Shown here piece after piece: positions 24,352 through 37,414 of a stretch of DNA of 64,000 bases (the stretch's first letter is position 1; every line of letters starts with the position of its first letter). The stretch comes from Sparassis latifolia (Eukaryota; Basidiomycota; Agaricomycetes; Polyporales; Sparassidaceae). The notes under the pieces were generated by a model. The model was not told the origin of the DNA. It worked only from the letters and a program-made list of their open reading frames with translations, and made no database searches. Where the stretch lies: assembly GCA_018466975.1 (NCBI GenBank), contig CM031552.1, forward strand, positions 1 to 64,000. Direction: 5' to 3'. Both the position numbers and the translations under genes were made by a program.

Positions 24352-24673
24352 ATGCTTTTCGCATGGGACTCGGAGTCCACTGGTGCATTATGCAAAAGTG
24401 ACTTGACCAACGAAAGGCGAGACGGGTCGACATGTTTGAAGCGGAGACTGAAATGGAGGAACACAGCGCTCGCCGCCGCACTGGCGTTTCACATCGCGAA
24501 CACACTTGAGTCCGTCTCAGCGAGCGTCGAGAACGCCGTGCTCGTCGTTGTGTCGCGATCCCAAGAGGTCTGTGCTTCCATCATGCTCGACTACTCTCTC
24601 TTACAGGCATTAATGATCAGTCCTCGCGCATCTTCTTCTCTTTTCTCTCCCTCTTCAGTTCTTTTCTCTGAAA
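24352..24673. promoter_or_regulatory. ARS2 upstream region
   Basis: About 320 bp between ESF2 and ARS2 on the same strand. It ends in a C/T-rich tract (CTTCTTCTCTTTTCTCTCCC) some 30-50 bp before the ARS2 ATG, common in fungal promoters. Nothing else was recognised. Confidence 0.3.
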
Positions 24674-27600
24674 ATGTCGTCTTGGTCTGGTGCTGCTTAT
24701 CCTCCTCCCGCGCCTCCTCCACGCGGCCGTTCACGTTCGCGCTCCCCTTATCGTGGAGTGCACCCTCCGAGGCCCGTGTTTCCTGAGCCTGTATACGGCC
24801 AAGACCCCTACCGTGCCGACTGGGATGCGTATGACAGGGAGCGAGCGTGGGCCAACTACGAAAGAGAGCGAGCTGCCTACGAGTATAGCAGGCGAGGGAG
24901 AAGCCGCAGTCCTCCTGCTGAAGAAGGTGAGGTCGTCGTCTCATACCACAATGACGTAGCTGACCTGTTCTCTGCCAGCTGGCCGCAAGCGACGACGCTC
25001 TCTCTCACCTTGGGACAGGGAGAGATACGAGCCTCGGCCGCGGTATCAGGAAGATTACGGTTTGTCTTTGTTCAGTCGTTGTTCGGACCACGGATTGAGA
25101 TGATCTACATTCCTACAGACGCCCATTCTCGCGGGTATGGTTACGCGTCACCTCACCGGGGGCAGTATCCTCCTCCCCCTCCTCCCCCTCCATATGGTTC
25201 TTCCAGACGTGCTCCCCCTGACCCCCATACTTTCGATTATCCTGCGTCATTGAAACAGTATGCCGAGTGGTTCCGCTACTATTATCCTCAGCAGGCCATT
25301 GAGGAGGATAATGCCGATAAAGCGGCGGAACAAGAAGCTGGAGACGGCTCCAAGCCTCGAAACGGTATCAGGGCTCGTTGGGAGAAGTACAAAAAGGACT
25401 TTGCTGCGCAACAGGTTGGCTGATCTCTCGACTATTCGCCGTCCTCTAGATGACTAACGCCACGCTCTTAGCTTCAGCGGATGTTTGATCACCACCGCAA
25501 GTCACCATGGTTTGCTGAGAAGTACGACCCAGCTCCTGAGTATACGAATATGCGTGCTCGGGTGAGGAAGGTTGGCTGGAGAGGGAGGATCGATTCCTTC
25601 TTGCTTGACGTCGAAGCTGGGAAGTTTGACCCTGACCTCAACGAACCTGAACCAGAGGCGACTTCGCCTGTCAAGGAGTCCACAAATGGCGACGCTGCCT
25701 CGAACGCGACTGAGGTAACTCCTGCGCAGGCTTCAGCTGAAGAAACCAAACCAGTTGTCACTGGCGACGAGGAGATGCAGTTCAATGTGGAACCTGAAGA
25801 CGAAGGTGGAGACAACGATGCGAGTCGTCTTGATACCAATGGCAAGACCTTTAACGATCTAAAGCGTCCCAACCGTGGGGAGGAGATATCTGTACAACCT
25901 GAAGGTAACCAAGTCATGATCCGCACCATTCCCCCTGACATAGGGCGTGTCAAGTTGGAGGATGTGAGTACTGCAGGGTTTTGTTGGTTGATAGTCCTGA
26001 CAATCGTGATAGGCTTGTGGTAATATTCCCGGTTTCGTGTATCTCGCGCTTGGTGATCCTCTCCAGAAGAGAAATTATTATCGTGCTGGATGGCTGAAGT
26101 TCCGTGATGATGCTGACATGTCGACTGTCATGGCCGAACTTTCGGATAAGAAGGTTTGTTTTTGCTTTGAACACTTTTACGGCGACTTATTACTGACGGC
26201 ATGATATTAGATTGAAGGTTTCAAGTTGCATGTTGCGCATAACATCAAGCCGTTTACGAGCAGGATACGATATGCTCCCGAAGTTGCAAGCAAGCCCGAC
26301 CGATTGGCCAAAGACCTGGAGAACGTCAAGACACTTGCTGCGATCTTGGAAGCGCATTATGATACTCTGCGGAAGCTGAAGGTTGCGCCAGAGGAGCAAA
26401 ACGGTGATGCATCCGCTTTGACGAATGGAGATGCTGCCCGTGCGGAGCAGCCTGATGCAATTATGAGCGATGCTGCAGCGGTCGAAGAGGAAGACCCGGA
26501 GCCGCGGGAGCGAGGAAGTGATGCGGTGGAGAGGCGAATCGAGAAGATCATGGCTGATATCCGGGACCAAGGTCTCGTGGATGCTAGCGATGAGAAGGGT
26601 CTGGAGGCGAAGAAGGTGAGACATAGCGCCACATGAACCACTTTTTTCTTCTCCTCTTTGCTGACCCGCCTATGTTTCTAGACCGTAGTATCTTTGGACC
26701 TGTATCTTGCCTACCTTCGTGCTGCGTTTCACACATGCTACTATTGCGCAGTTGTAACGGATCATCAAGAGGAATTGCAGCGCAAGTGCGTAAAGCACAT
26801 GAGGAAACCCCTGTCTAAGATGTTGCTTCAAGAGGTGAAAGCCGCAGAGGCTCAGAAGGCCCAGAAAGAGGTGAAAGAAGAAGAGGGCGATGAAGGAAAA
26901 TCGAAGGACAAGGACAAGGAGGTCATGGGCAAGGAAAAGACATCGGAGACCCGCGACTGGAAGCGGAACGGTACTTTGGAATCTTTCGTTTGTTGTGCGA
27001 CAGACTAAAGGATATCGTCAGATGAACGTTGGCTTGAATGGTTGGATTCCAAGGTCGCGCTATTGGTTAACCGTGACGGCGTTGACCCCAGGGATTACGG
27101 TGGCAAAAGCTACGATAGGTGAGTGTACAGGAAAAGCTCTTGCAGGTATACTCATCGTGTGGCAGTGAATTGTCGAAAGCCTGTGAGCAATATATCAAGC
27201 AGGAAGACGAGGGCAAATATAGGTGCAAGACGTGTCAGAAGCTTTTCAAGGCTACATCCTTTGTTGAGAAGCATATTGCTAACAAGCACTCTGAACTTGT
27301 CAAACACCTTGAGGAAGTATGCATAGCACGTCATTCTTATGAACGTCCAGTGCTAATTATGATGGCTTTAGATCCCGTACTTCAACAACTTCGCCCTTGA
27401 TCCGCATCGCATCCAGCCATTCTCGCACCCGCCTCAACAGGTTGGCAACAGCCAAGCGCCACCTCCTCAGGCTTACGGTCTGCAGGGACCTGCATACCCC
27501 CCGGGTGATTATGGTCGTGCAGCCCCTTACCAAGGCTCGTATGGTGGTGCATATCCGCCACCTTATACTGCCGGCTACTGGGATCCGTATACACACCCGT

Positions 27601-27934
27601 ATCCCCGAATGCTTACCCGCCGCCTCCCGTTCGTCGTGACGAAGGTGTGACAGCACGGCGGCTCAGTGATCGTATCAGCGGGTTCGCACCTGGATATGAG
27701 CAGAACGTGGAGCCTCCACCGGTGCCCGCTTCTGCAGGACTTCCTGCGAAGCCCGTCGCATCTCTGGAGCCGGGACCTGGTGGTCGACGGGGCGGTCGTG
27801 GAGGCGCCGGTGTCGGCCCGCTGCCGCCCCCGCCTCCCGATGCAAAGGAAGATCCTCGTGCTGCAGCAGGGAAGAAAGTTAGCTACCATGATATGGATCT
27901 TGTGGCGGAGGGTGACGTTGAGTTGACCTACTAA
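24674..27934 (+). CDS. ARS2/SERRATE-type RNA effector protein
   Basis: Ars2 bridges the nuclear cap-binding complex to RNA processing and decay machinery. The N-terminus is Arg/Ser/Pro-rich (GRSRSRSPYRG). The SERRATE/Ars2 N-terminal domain follows: DYPASLKQYAEWFRYYYPQQ, RMFDHHRKSPWFAEKYDP and GRIDSFLLDVEAGKFDPD. The central RRM-like region has VMIRTIPPDIGR, YRAGWLKFRDDADMSTVMAE and a long charged linker. The C-terminal core carries the single C2H2 finger (YRCKTCQKLFK with a later HIANKH) and IPYFNNFALDPHR. The tail is Gly/Pro/Tyr-rich. At about 27602-27607 (TATCCCCGAATG) the frame breaks: one extra base would join HPYPP to NAYPPPPVRRDEG. About nine introns. Confidence 0.92.
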
Positions 27935-28312
27935 GCTATGTATTAGTTTGTTCTCTGGGTAGGCTGCATCGCACTGGCATTCGAGTAACAATATATTGCG
28001 TTTGATATTGGCTATGTATGACATGCTAACTATTCCTGCGGTGCGCACTACGTCGCTGCCAGGTGTTGTCAAGGAGACTAGGGGCATGTCACGCAGGCGG
28101 CGCGCACGAAGTTTGGCCATATTAGCTGGCTAGCGCCCGCGGATACACTTGGCTCCTCCGCGCCGCAAGGTCTGACGGCCTCGCCATCCACTTCCCCTTC
28201 CTATCCTCCCCCCTCATCCCTTGTTCCCGGATATCCCGCCTGTGCACTGTGCCGCTGTGCTGTCTCTCGCTGGCTCATTCTACTTGTCTCCCTTTTTCTG
28301 AGGCCGCCGGCC
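27935..28312. promoter_or_regulatory. ARS2-SSK1 spacer
   Basis: About 380 bp holding the ARS2 3' UTR and the SSK1 promoter/5' UTR. It becomes C/T-rich towards SSK1 (28190-28230). No other feature is recognised. Confidence 0.35.
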
Positions 28313-31300
28313 ATGTCTGGTGCGAGATTGCCCACCGTACGCCTGCCGACTGTCGTTGCAGGCCAAGGAGTCGACGAGGAACGTCTGGGTCAGGATTCGG
28401 CTGTGGTGGAGCTACCTCCCTCAAAGTTTGGTTTTGCATGGGCTGCGGAGCAGCCTCCTCACGTTACACTGCCATCGACAACTGAGCGACCTGCTGCAGG
28501 TATCTCGCTTAGTTCATCAGAAGGGGAGACTGATGTATCGGAGGAAGAGTTCAATCCACCCGCCAGGAGGGCTCCGAGATCGGGAGAGGGCGACGACTCG
28601 GAGTTCGTAACCCCCACGAAACACCTGAACTCGGACCAGAACCCACTGGATCGACCTGTGCAGTCCTTCCCTATGCTTTCTCGCGCCTTCTCAATGCCTC
28701 TACCTTCGCAGCTTCTGTCATTGCAGAATCCACGAAGAACCCCCTCTGGTGATAAATCGCCGCCGACCATCATTGAGCTGCCGCCGGAATATGGCCACTT
28801 CCACGAACTTTCGCTGGAGCTCGCCGATTCCGTCCAAATGGTAATCCAGACTTTGCTTCAACTTTCACCACCGCAGGTCCTGGACCCAGTGAAGGAGCAA
28901 TTCTCCGCGTGTTCCCTATCTATCCCCACACCTTCCATTTCTGCCATGTTTACGTCTATGAAAAATCTGAATTACATGTCTGCAAACATGTCTACCCTTA
29001 GCCTCGACTCTTTTGCGCAGAACACTCCAGAAGGGATCAAGACACTACAACCACAACCATCCGTGGTGTGGACTGACTTTGACGTCGGAGAGATGCTGCA
29101 AAGCGTAGGAGATGCATTGAGCGGTGTTGCAGCCCAAAGTGGGGTGGACCTCGTTTTGTTTCACCATGATTTAGGCCTGAAGCACGTCGCTGTGAGAGGG
29201 GACGAGAGCGGAATCTCGTATACATTATCGCATGTGAGCAACAATGGCGGTTAGTGTTCATTGAATCTATTCGTTATTGATTGTACCTTTAGGTCATTCG
29301 TCAGATAATTGGCACTGCATCTCGTGGGGATGCCATTGAGATTGGTTTGTTCGTCGAGGGGACGCAGTCCGTGACAACGCCTTCGCCAAATACTGACGAC
29401 GATCCCGCCGCTGATTCGTCTGTCAGCCCAGCCCCATCCCCCATGTCTGACCCTGCAGGGCCTCTGCGGTGCAAATTCCACATAGCCCACAGATTTTCTG
29501 CGACGGAAGTCGAAGAGGTCGACTCGCCCGAGACTTCTGCGTCGTCGTCGCTCCCGTTTATGCGGCCCGAACCTTCTTTCAGTAGTCTTCTCCTACGACG
29601 GTTACTTCGGCACGTCAATGCATCTCTGGAGACAGACGTCCACACGAAGCACCCATTTCCAGGACGCCCATATGAGCTGACGATGACATTGGAGCGTGGT
29701 TTGCCTTCCGTCGTCGATCCAGTTGTGAATCTCCCGCCGGAGGATGCGGCTTCACTGGGATATCCAGATTTCCGGATTGCTCAAGAACCCACTCTCGAGC
29801 AGTTGAATCAATTCGCGGAGTCTATGAGAGGCAAGAAGGCGACACTTTTCGCCAATCCTGACGGATCCTTTGCCCATCATCTCACGAGTTACTTGACTGC
29901 ATGGGGCTTGGATGTTAGTCATATGCCCGCCGATTCACAGACGGGAGGTTCGTCTGAGCCAGCAGAGAGGAGTCCGGAGGTGGCGATGAGTTCTGTCCTG
30001 GTGCGGGAAGACATCCCGAGTCTAGGGCTGTCGGAGCAGGTGCCGACTGTGCCATCGTACTCTGGTGGTACACCGACGACCGCTAATAGTCTGTCGTTCA
30101 TTCTGATTGATGATGACGTTGCAGTTCTGCATAGCAGACTACAAACACTCAAAGCCGAGCTCGCGTATCCTTTGACTATCAATCCGCGAAAACGCCCTTC
30201 TCTGGCGGCAAATCATCGACCACGTTCATCGCCTCAGGTTGCTCGGGTCATGGGCTTAACTTCGGCGACAGTACCAGCTGCTTCACAAGTTGTGGTCGTT
30301 CATTTCACCTCGCTATCAAACTTCAAGCTGGTCAAGGACGCTATCCAGTCTGTCCTTGCGCCCGGCAGCAATACTTCATCTCGCGTCCCAGAAGTCATTG
30401 TGATTCCCAAGCCCGCCGGCCCTCGTCGCGTGCTCACGGCTCTGCACACGGCTTTCACGAAACCCATTGTCGATCCTTATTTTGCCCCCATCGCGACATC
30501 CCCTATCAGTCCAGGGTTCCACTCTCCTTTCTTCAACATGGACCTGCCCAAGTCACCAGGTGGACGGTCGACCGCCAGTATGCGCACCGCGTCCGACAGG
30601 ACGGCTAGGTCGCCGAAGGAGACCTTTGGAGACACATCCAGCGCTACGTCTTCGTCTCCCCGAGGCGTCCCCGATGGCATGGAATATTTTTCAGATGCGG
30701 CTGCGAAGCTGGGAACTTCGCCAGCCTCGGGGCTCATCATTCAGAGTCCCGATGGACAGCCTACCGGAATCTTTTTCCAACCTAAAGCCAAGGGTGCACG
30801 AAATGTACCCAGTCTCAACGCTGAGCGCGAGCGCGGCCAATATGTACAATCCAGCCAGCGCACGAGAGGCGGTTCTTTCCGGCGCGGTTCAGGTGGCGAC
30901 GAGACTGCGATCAAGATGGGGGCGCTGACGATGACGCCGCAAGAGATCGTTCGACGCAGCCCCCGAAATGCTATCAATGTTGATATCTCTGATCGCCAGA
31001 CATCTGACGCGGCAGCGGGGGCGCGCCGGTGGCCACCTGCTGTGGGCGAAGATCCTCCTCCGCTCAGTATCGGACAAAGTAGCGCTGGTCCAAGTTCGGA
31101 TGTGCCCACGCTGGATGAGCAGTCCAGGTCGCAGACTGTCCCACGGGTGCCGACCAGGAAGGCGACTGCGCCGGATCCTCCAACATCGCCATTGCGTTCG
31201 CCAACCACGCCCACCACACGTCGAGGCGCTCGACGGCCCGCAGTGGAGGCCATTGTGTCTGCTCCCGCTGTTGTACAGAAGAAGGGCAATAGATATGCGG

Positions 31301-32656
31301 ATGGTTCTATTGTCCCGCCGATCAGCGTGCTCATCGTCGAAGGTACGTTTGCCTGGAGGGTTTCCTTCTGCTGTTCAATTTTTCTAACGCGTTCGTTGGT
31401 TAGATAACCCCATCAACCAGACTATTCTGTCCACATTCATGACGAGGAAGGGTATCAAGTATGATGTTGCGAAGAACGGAGAGGAAGCCGTGCAGAAGTG
31501 GCGATCCGGCGGATTCCACCTCATTCTGGTTAGTTTGCTACGTTGCTTATAAAAATTCGCCCCACTCAGTACGATTTCCCTCTTGCCAGATGGACATCCA
31601 AATGCCTGTCATGGACGGTATTCAGGCGACCAAGGAGATTAGGCGCATAGAGAAGTTAAACGGGGCGCCAGGCTTCCCATCCACGCCGCAGTCTGAGGGC
31701 CAGCAGACACCCTCGGATACTTCCACTACAGATCGGTCGGCTCTGACGCCTCCTTACAGGTCTTCCGTAATCATCGTAGCATTGACCGCCTCCTCGCTGC
31801 AGACGGATCGTGTGGCAGCCCTTGCTGCAGGATGCAACGACTTCCTGACGAAGCCCGTGTCCCTCCACTGGCTGAACAGCAAGATCATCGAGTGGGGGTC
31901 GATCAAGGCGTTGCAAATGTGGGCGGACATCCGTCCGGACGTGGTGAAGAGTATTTCTACGGGCCAGGCGGCGCAGGCGCAGAATGTCGCGCGGCGGCTG
32001 CATGTGCCTGAGGGACGATCGACGCCGTCTCGGAGTCGTTCACCCTCAACTACGGCGACTTTTTCGCGGAAGCAGGGGTCTTCTGTGGAGCTGCCGCCCA
32101 TGGACCGCGACAAGACGATCACGCCGAACACTCCGCTCCACGAAGAATCGTTGGGGGTGTCCTCGCGCTCGTCGCCCGAATCTGCGAACGTCCACCCTCC
32201 GTTCTTCTCTCAAAAACGAAGTGAGTCCTCGTGTGCCTCTGGGGTGTTCGCCTGAGTCAGCCCGCTGACCCGTGGGCTTCTTGTAGCCCTCGTGCAGCCT
32301 GTTACGACCTTGGAAACTGCGACGGCCGGACAACCTCAGACGCCTGGTATGTTCTCGCGGAGCTCTTCTCTTTGTAGCGGCTGACTCGTTTTGGTGTCTT
32401 GTGATATTTAGCCCAGGCCTACCAGTCTGCCGGTGGCGAGTTACCGTCTGCAGATGACGAGCCATCTCTTGCGCCGTCGCCGTCGCCTGGAGACCGTACG
32501 ACAGATGTTGTGGCAGCATCTCGAGACCTTGACAAATTCAGCGATGCCGAGAGCATGTCTGAATCTGTCGGTGCAACACCTCCCACAGATGTTCCCCCGA
32601 GTTCGGGCGACGACAGCCAGGCGCCTCCGCCTCCGACGCCGCCGCCATCGCAATGA
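28313..32656 (+). CDS. SSK1: Response regulator Ssk1 of the HOG stress pathway
   Basis: Fungal Ssk1 receives phosphate from the histidine phosphotransfer protein Ypd1 and, when unphosphorylated, activates the Ssk2-type MAPKKK under osmotic or oxidative stress. The protein has a very long N-terminus with conserved patches (HFHELSLELADSVQMVIQTL, DVGEMLQSVGDALSGVAAQS). The receiver domain is complete: VLIVEDNPINQTILSTFM (acidic pocket), FHLILMDIQMPVMDG (phospho-acceptor Asp in the MDIQMP box), IIVALTASSLQ (Thr/Ser switch) and DFLTKPVSLHWL (Lys). A 65-residue insert between KLNGAPGFP and the switch strand is Ser/Thr/Pro-rich. A Ser/Pro-rich tail ends PPPPTPPPSQ. Introns near 29250, 31342, 31528, 32220 and 32345. 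No frame damage seen. Confidence 0.93.
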
Positions 32657-33823
32657 CGGTGCGGGGCGACTCTTGGGCTGTTTGCATGGCTTGCACTCCC
32701 CTTTGTCTTTCCCTTGTTGCCAAGGGTCGCCGGGTTCTTTCGCGAGTTTTTCTGATTGTCATCATGGTTTGGTGGGTTCGTGGTACGTTTTCTTGGTTTA
32801 GTTTTGGGTGTTTGGTTTTTTTGGTCGTTTCTTGGGTACCGGGTCTGGGTCATATATGCTGCGTGCTGCTGCTGCTCTTTACACTCATTCAGATACTCAT
32901 ACCTCCTCGCATTCACGACTTGCAAAAATTGTATGTATCTCACGATCGAGTCACGAATTCGGGTTCGTCCTTGCATTGTCGCCTGCACAGTCTATCATTT
33001 GTTTCCGCTCTGGCTCTCCTTGCTACGCGATCTGATGACCCCCGTCGCTTTCCCCGCCGTCCGCCTCGCAATGTATAGTACGGAATCGCTTTGGGTAGTC
33101 TAGTTACTCATACACACATTATATCGCATACACGGAAGATATATCGCTACTGATCTTGTACACGATCAGCCTCCGACTGACAAATTGGGGGCGAGGTCAG
33201 CGAAAGAAACTCAGCGGAGCACTGCCCGGCGGCATGTGGAGATCAGCAGGGGACAAGGCGGACCTGGAGCATCGCACCGTGCATGGAGAAGCAGGAAACC
33301 GCGGTGCTGGTGCGGTGCTGCTCAGCCTGCGAGAAGCAGGGGGGTTCTGCGAACTGGCAAAAATTGGGATGAGAAGGGGCGATAAGTGGGTCGGGGTTCG
33401 AATTCAAAGTGACGGTTGCTGCCGTCGCGGGACGCCTCTGCAGCCGCGGGCGAAGAAGGTTGGATGACGTAATGGGTTTAGCGTACGCGAGATGCCAAGC
33501 AGGCGCCGCTGCGCGCTGAGTTTAAAGGAGCCAGGGCGATGGCCGGGGCACGTGCCTCGGCGCGCGGGAGAGGATGGAGTGGTGGCGACTGGAAGCGGGC
33601 GAGGATCCACTGAACGTTCGCGGAGGATATTCTGCAGGAATCGGGAGGCGCGTAGTCTGTAGTCCTCACCGCCATCGCCGCAGAGCGCGCAAGCACTGCA
33701 GACGCCCTGCGCATAGGTCTCCATATAAGGGAATTTTGTCAGCGGACTGGGTAGCGGACTTGCAAGGCCCGTCGGACATCTTCAGCTCATCCTCTCTTCG
33801 TCTCCACCACCATCTCCCTCGAC
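32657..33823. other. Intergenic; no gene recognised, TATA-like box before the JmjC gene
   Basis: About 1.17 kb. The first part is a T/G-rich SSK1 3' UTR. A purine-rich stretch at 33180-33480 stays open in one frame but has no protein signature. CCATATAAGGG near 33722 is a plausible TATA box about 95 bp before the next ATG. Box-B-like GGGTTCGAATTC near 33388 is not backed by a tRNA fold. Confidence 0.4.
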
Positions 33824-36800
33824 ATGAACTCCATCCACGACCCCCACGTCCACAAGCGCACCTCCATCACCGAGCTCCTCAACCCCGTCGCCGTTCCTCT
33901 GCCCCCCCTCTCGATCCCGCCGCCTACAGCACTACCCAGCTTCCCGGCCTCTCCTCCTTCCTTCCCCCCGCCCATTCACAGCATGTTCACCCCCACTCCT
34001 ACCCCCAACCCATCAATACATCCGCCCCCTCTGCTGCCTTTAGCCTCAGAGCAGCAAGCTGGGATCAGGCCACAAAGGATAACAACATGCCCTCCACCAT
34101 GCGGCGCCAGGATTCCGATCCCGCCTCGTGTCGGTACTCCTCCTCCTCCTCCGTCCCGCCCCACCACCCAATCTACCACCAAGACCCGTTCTCCAGACCC
34201 GCGAGACAACTCGAGGAGACGCCCAATTACGGCATGGATGTCCAAAATTGGCCTACTTCTTCCGACCAAGCAAATACATCTTATCCTCCCCTGATATCGC
34301 CTATGTATTCGGACGAGCGTACCGGTGCGTCCCCTTTTGGCTTTCCCACCCTCCCGTTCGTTTACGAACATCCCGTTCCTCAGCCCTCTCTGGCGATTCC
34401 GTTCCAAAGAGTCTGTTTCGCGTCCCATCGCGCCTTCGCTTCGCGCGTCACTCACGCGTCTTTCTCCAGATTATCCACCCCAGCAGTACGATCAAGACAT
34501 GGTCGCACAGCAATATGCAGCGAATGGTTATTTTCCAGTCATGTTGACAGACCCAGCTTGTGTGATCTAACCATGTTCTCTAGCATGGCAGACAACTGAA
34601 AGAGCTTCTGTTCGGCTTGCAGCTCGTGGATCCATGCCTCCCTCCGTTCCCTCGCAACGCGGCCAGCCCACGCCTCCTGCGTACTTCCCGCCCCATATGA
34701 ATGTCGCGTTCGCCGCCATCCCGTTCGGGCCACCGCCACCCACCGCGCAGAAAAGACCCATGGAATCACCGGGCGAGGATGGTGCTCCTCAACCAAAAGT
34801 CAAGAAGACGAGGACCAAGGCAAAGCCGGATGGCACCGGTTAGCAACGCGTTCCTCCTTCCGTCGTGGCATTTGTGACCTCATACTTCGTACACGCCAGC
34901 TTCAAGGCGTGGCTACAACGCCAAGAAGCGCAGCGAGGCGGCGCAAATCGCGGCACAAAATGGTGTGTTCGTTCTTCCGCTATCTCCTTTCGCAGGTGAG
35001 ATGATACGTCTGCCAGCGCACTTGATGCCAACAGTGTCGTATGCACATGTGTCTGACGACAAGGGTAAAGAGAAGGCGACAGATAATAATAGTTCGTGCC
35101 ATCTTTGCCGCTTTCGCCGCGCCAGCTCATCCGTTCCTTCTGTAAAGCGTCTGCTTTGGGAAGTACGATGAGGATTGTTGCCGACGACGGCCAACCACAT
35201 CCCGAATCGTCTGGACCTTTGCATCCCGAGCTGCAATTTGCGCGCTGTATGTCCAACCGATATCGCTCTGAAGAGTTCCCGCGATGCGTATCTTGCACAC
35301 GGCGATGGGCGGGAGACACGTGTCGTTTCCAAGGCATACGTTTCTTCTTGAAAAACGAGAGTAACCAGATAGTTGGCATCAGCTTTGTGGAGAGCCAGAA
35401 GCCGGATTCGCCCACCATGCATTTCCCCGTCAAGTGGAACATCCCTTTGCAGCCGTCTCATTTGAGGCGGTTAAAGGTACGTCTGTGAAGCGCTGTTGGT
35501 CATCTGCAGGCCATTCTTACGTGCTGGATCATGTATTCAGCGCACGGTCGCGCAAGCACTGCTGCCGACGCTGCAGCAGGAACTCAAGCACCTCAACCTC
35601 GCCGAGATCATCCGACGCCCGAGAGAAAGCGAGGTGCGCGCTACGTGTGGTACGTGATCTGAACCCCACAGTTCGGGGAAGATCCCTACTCATTGGCGCC
35701 CGCAGATACGTGCATGACATCTATCTTTTCCACCAGCTGGATGTGCCGGTTGTGCGGTCGGGAGGCTTGCGCGGAATGTTACGAGCAAGTAAGGGAGCTC
35801 ACCACTGATCGTGTCGGCGCGCCCGAAGCCGAGGTTGCAGCCCTGCAAGCGCGACGAGAGAAGCATGCGCACGTCAATCCGTTCTTCCTGTCCTGCACGA
35901 GGCGGAACGAGCATCAAGCGAAGGATTTCTCTCCCATGTCGCGGTTCTGCAAGGCTGAGCTCTCGCAGGCGATTACCGAAATGGAGGCACTACTCGCCGA
36001 ATCAGATCCGGATGCACTGCCCGCTGAAGGGTCGCCAGCCAACGGTTCTACCCCCGCATCTTTGTCGGGCGAAGCCTCCAGCGGCTGGTCAGCGCCTGCG
36101 AACCCCGCCAACGGATCCGATTCGGCTTTCCCAGCGCCACCTGTCAACGTCGCCATCCCACCGGACCCGTCCACGTTTGCGCCCAATGGCACGCTCGCGG
36201 CACCGCAGGCCACAGATGGGTCCCCGACGATCCCCTCCCACGAGACGTTGTACTATACGGAGGTGGAACTGTCCGACGACACATTCCGGCGCGTCTGGGC
36301 GAAAGGCGAGCCGCTCGTGGTGACGAACTTGCTGCCGAAGTTCCATGTCCAATGGACGCCGGAGTACTTCAGCACTAAGTACGGCACACAGAGCTGCTTG
36401 ATTCTCGAGTGCCAGACGGACCAGAACAAGCGCGTTACGGTAGGCGAGTTCTTCTCGTGGTTCGGGAAGTACGAAGGCCGCCGCGATTGCTGGAAGTTGA
36501 AGGTAAGTCCTCACTGCTCTTCCGTGACGGTGCTGTATGTGGAGCCTGAGCTGATGCGGTCGTGGGCTGTAGGACTGGCCGCCTTCGACGGACTTCAGGA
36601 CGGCGTTCCCGGAGTTGTTTGATGACTTCAGTCAGGCGACTCCTGTGCCCAACTATGTCCGCCGTGATGGGGTGTTGAATCTAGCGTCTCATTTCCCCAG
36701 TAATACTGTCGCGCCCGATCTCGGTTTGTTCCCCAGCATTACGAGCGTGTGTATTCATGTTTATTGCTAACCGCGCGTGATCCAGGTCCGAAGATGTACA

Positions 36801-37414
36801 ATGCCATGGCATCGTTCGAGGCGCAAGGGAGCAAGGGCTCGACGCGGCTGCACATGGACATGGCGGACGCCATCAACATCATGCTGTATGCGAACACGAC
36901 GCCCGACGGCCGCCCCGGCTGCGCGGTGTGGGACCTGTACAAGGCGGAGGACTCGGTAAAGCTGCGCAAGTTCCTACGGAAGAGGTTCAAGGGCCAGTTC
37001 CAGCACGATCCTATACATTCGCAGCTGTTCTACCTCGACTCGACACTTAGACAGGAGCTCTATCAAGAGTATGGCGTCAAGAGCTATAGGATATACCAGA
37101 AGCCCGGGGAGGCCGTCTTCATCCCCGCGGGGTGTGCGCACCAGGTGCGTGGACGTGCAGAGATGTGCCGGGTGTGCCCTATCTGACGTGTCCTCGTGTG
37201 TTTGCTCTTGCAGGTGTGCAACCTCGCAGACTGCATCAAGGTCGCGAGCGACTTTGTGAGCCCGGAGAACATCGAGCGGTGCGAACTGCTCACGCGCGAG
37301 TTCCGCGAGCAGAACCAGTCGATGGCTTGGAAGGAGGACGTGCTCCAGCTCCGAACCATGATGTGGTTCGCGTGGCTCTCCTGCAGGCGCCAGGAGAGGG
37401 ACGCGGGTGCGTGA
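33824..37414 (+). CDS. JmjC-domain protein (KDM3-like histone demethylase), spliced
   Basis: The likely start at 33824 gives MNSIHDPHVHKRTSITELLN. Pro/Tyr-rich regions and a basic segment (PKVKKTRTKAK, GYNAKKRSEAAQIAAQ) follow. A cysteine-rich module reads CMSNRYRSEEFPRCVSCTRR and CRFQGIRFFL. A second zinc module reads ESEVRATCDTC and SWMCRLCGREACAECYEQV. The JmjC part includes FRRVWAKGEPLVVTNLL, QSCLILECQTDQNKRV and KGSTRLHMDMADAINIM, the latter giving the Fe(II) ligands H-x-D. The distal ligand His is in FIPAGCAHQV. This order resembles KDM3/JHDM2 (zinc region then JmjC), which removes H3K9 methylation. Near 33893-33908 the first exon needs one extra base to join the start to the rest. Residual activity is inferred from intact ligands. 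Confidence 0.87.

Noticed and set aside
30741..31334. 197-codon open frame on the minus strand inside SSK1
   Set aside because: It is antisense to the Ser/Pro-rich coding region of SSK1, a common compositional by-product, and has no family signature.
33370..33410. GGGTTCGAATTC, resembling a tRNA T-loop (box B)
   Set aside because: No A box or acceptor-stem complementarity at the right distance, so no cloverleaf can be drawn.
33156..33467. 103-codon plus-strand frame in the SSK1-JmjC spacer
   Set aside because: Purine-rich composition alone explains the lack of stops; there is no signature and no plausible splicing.
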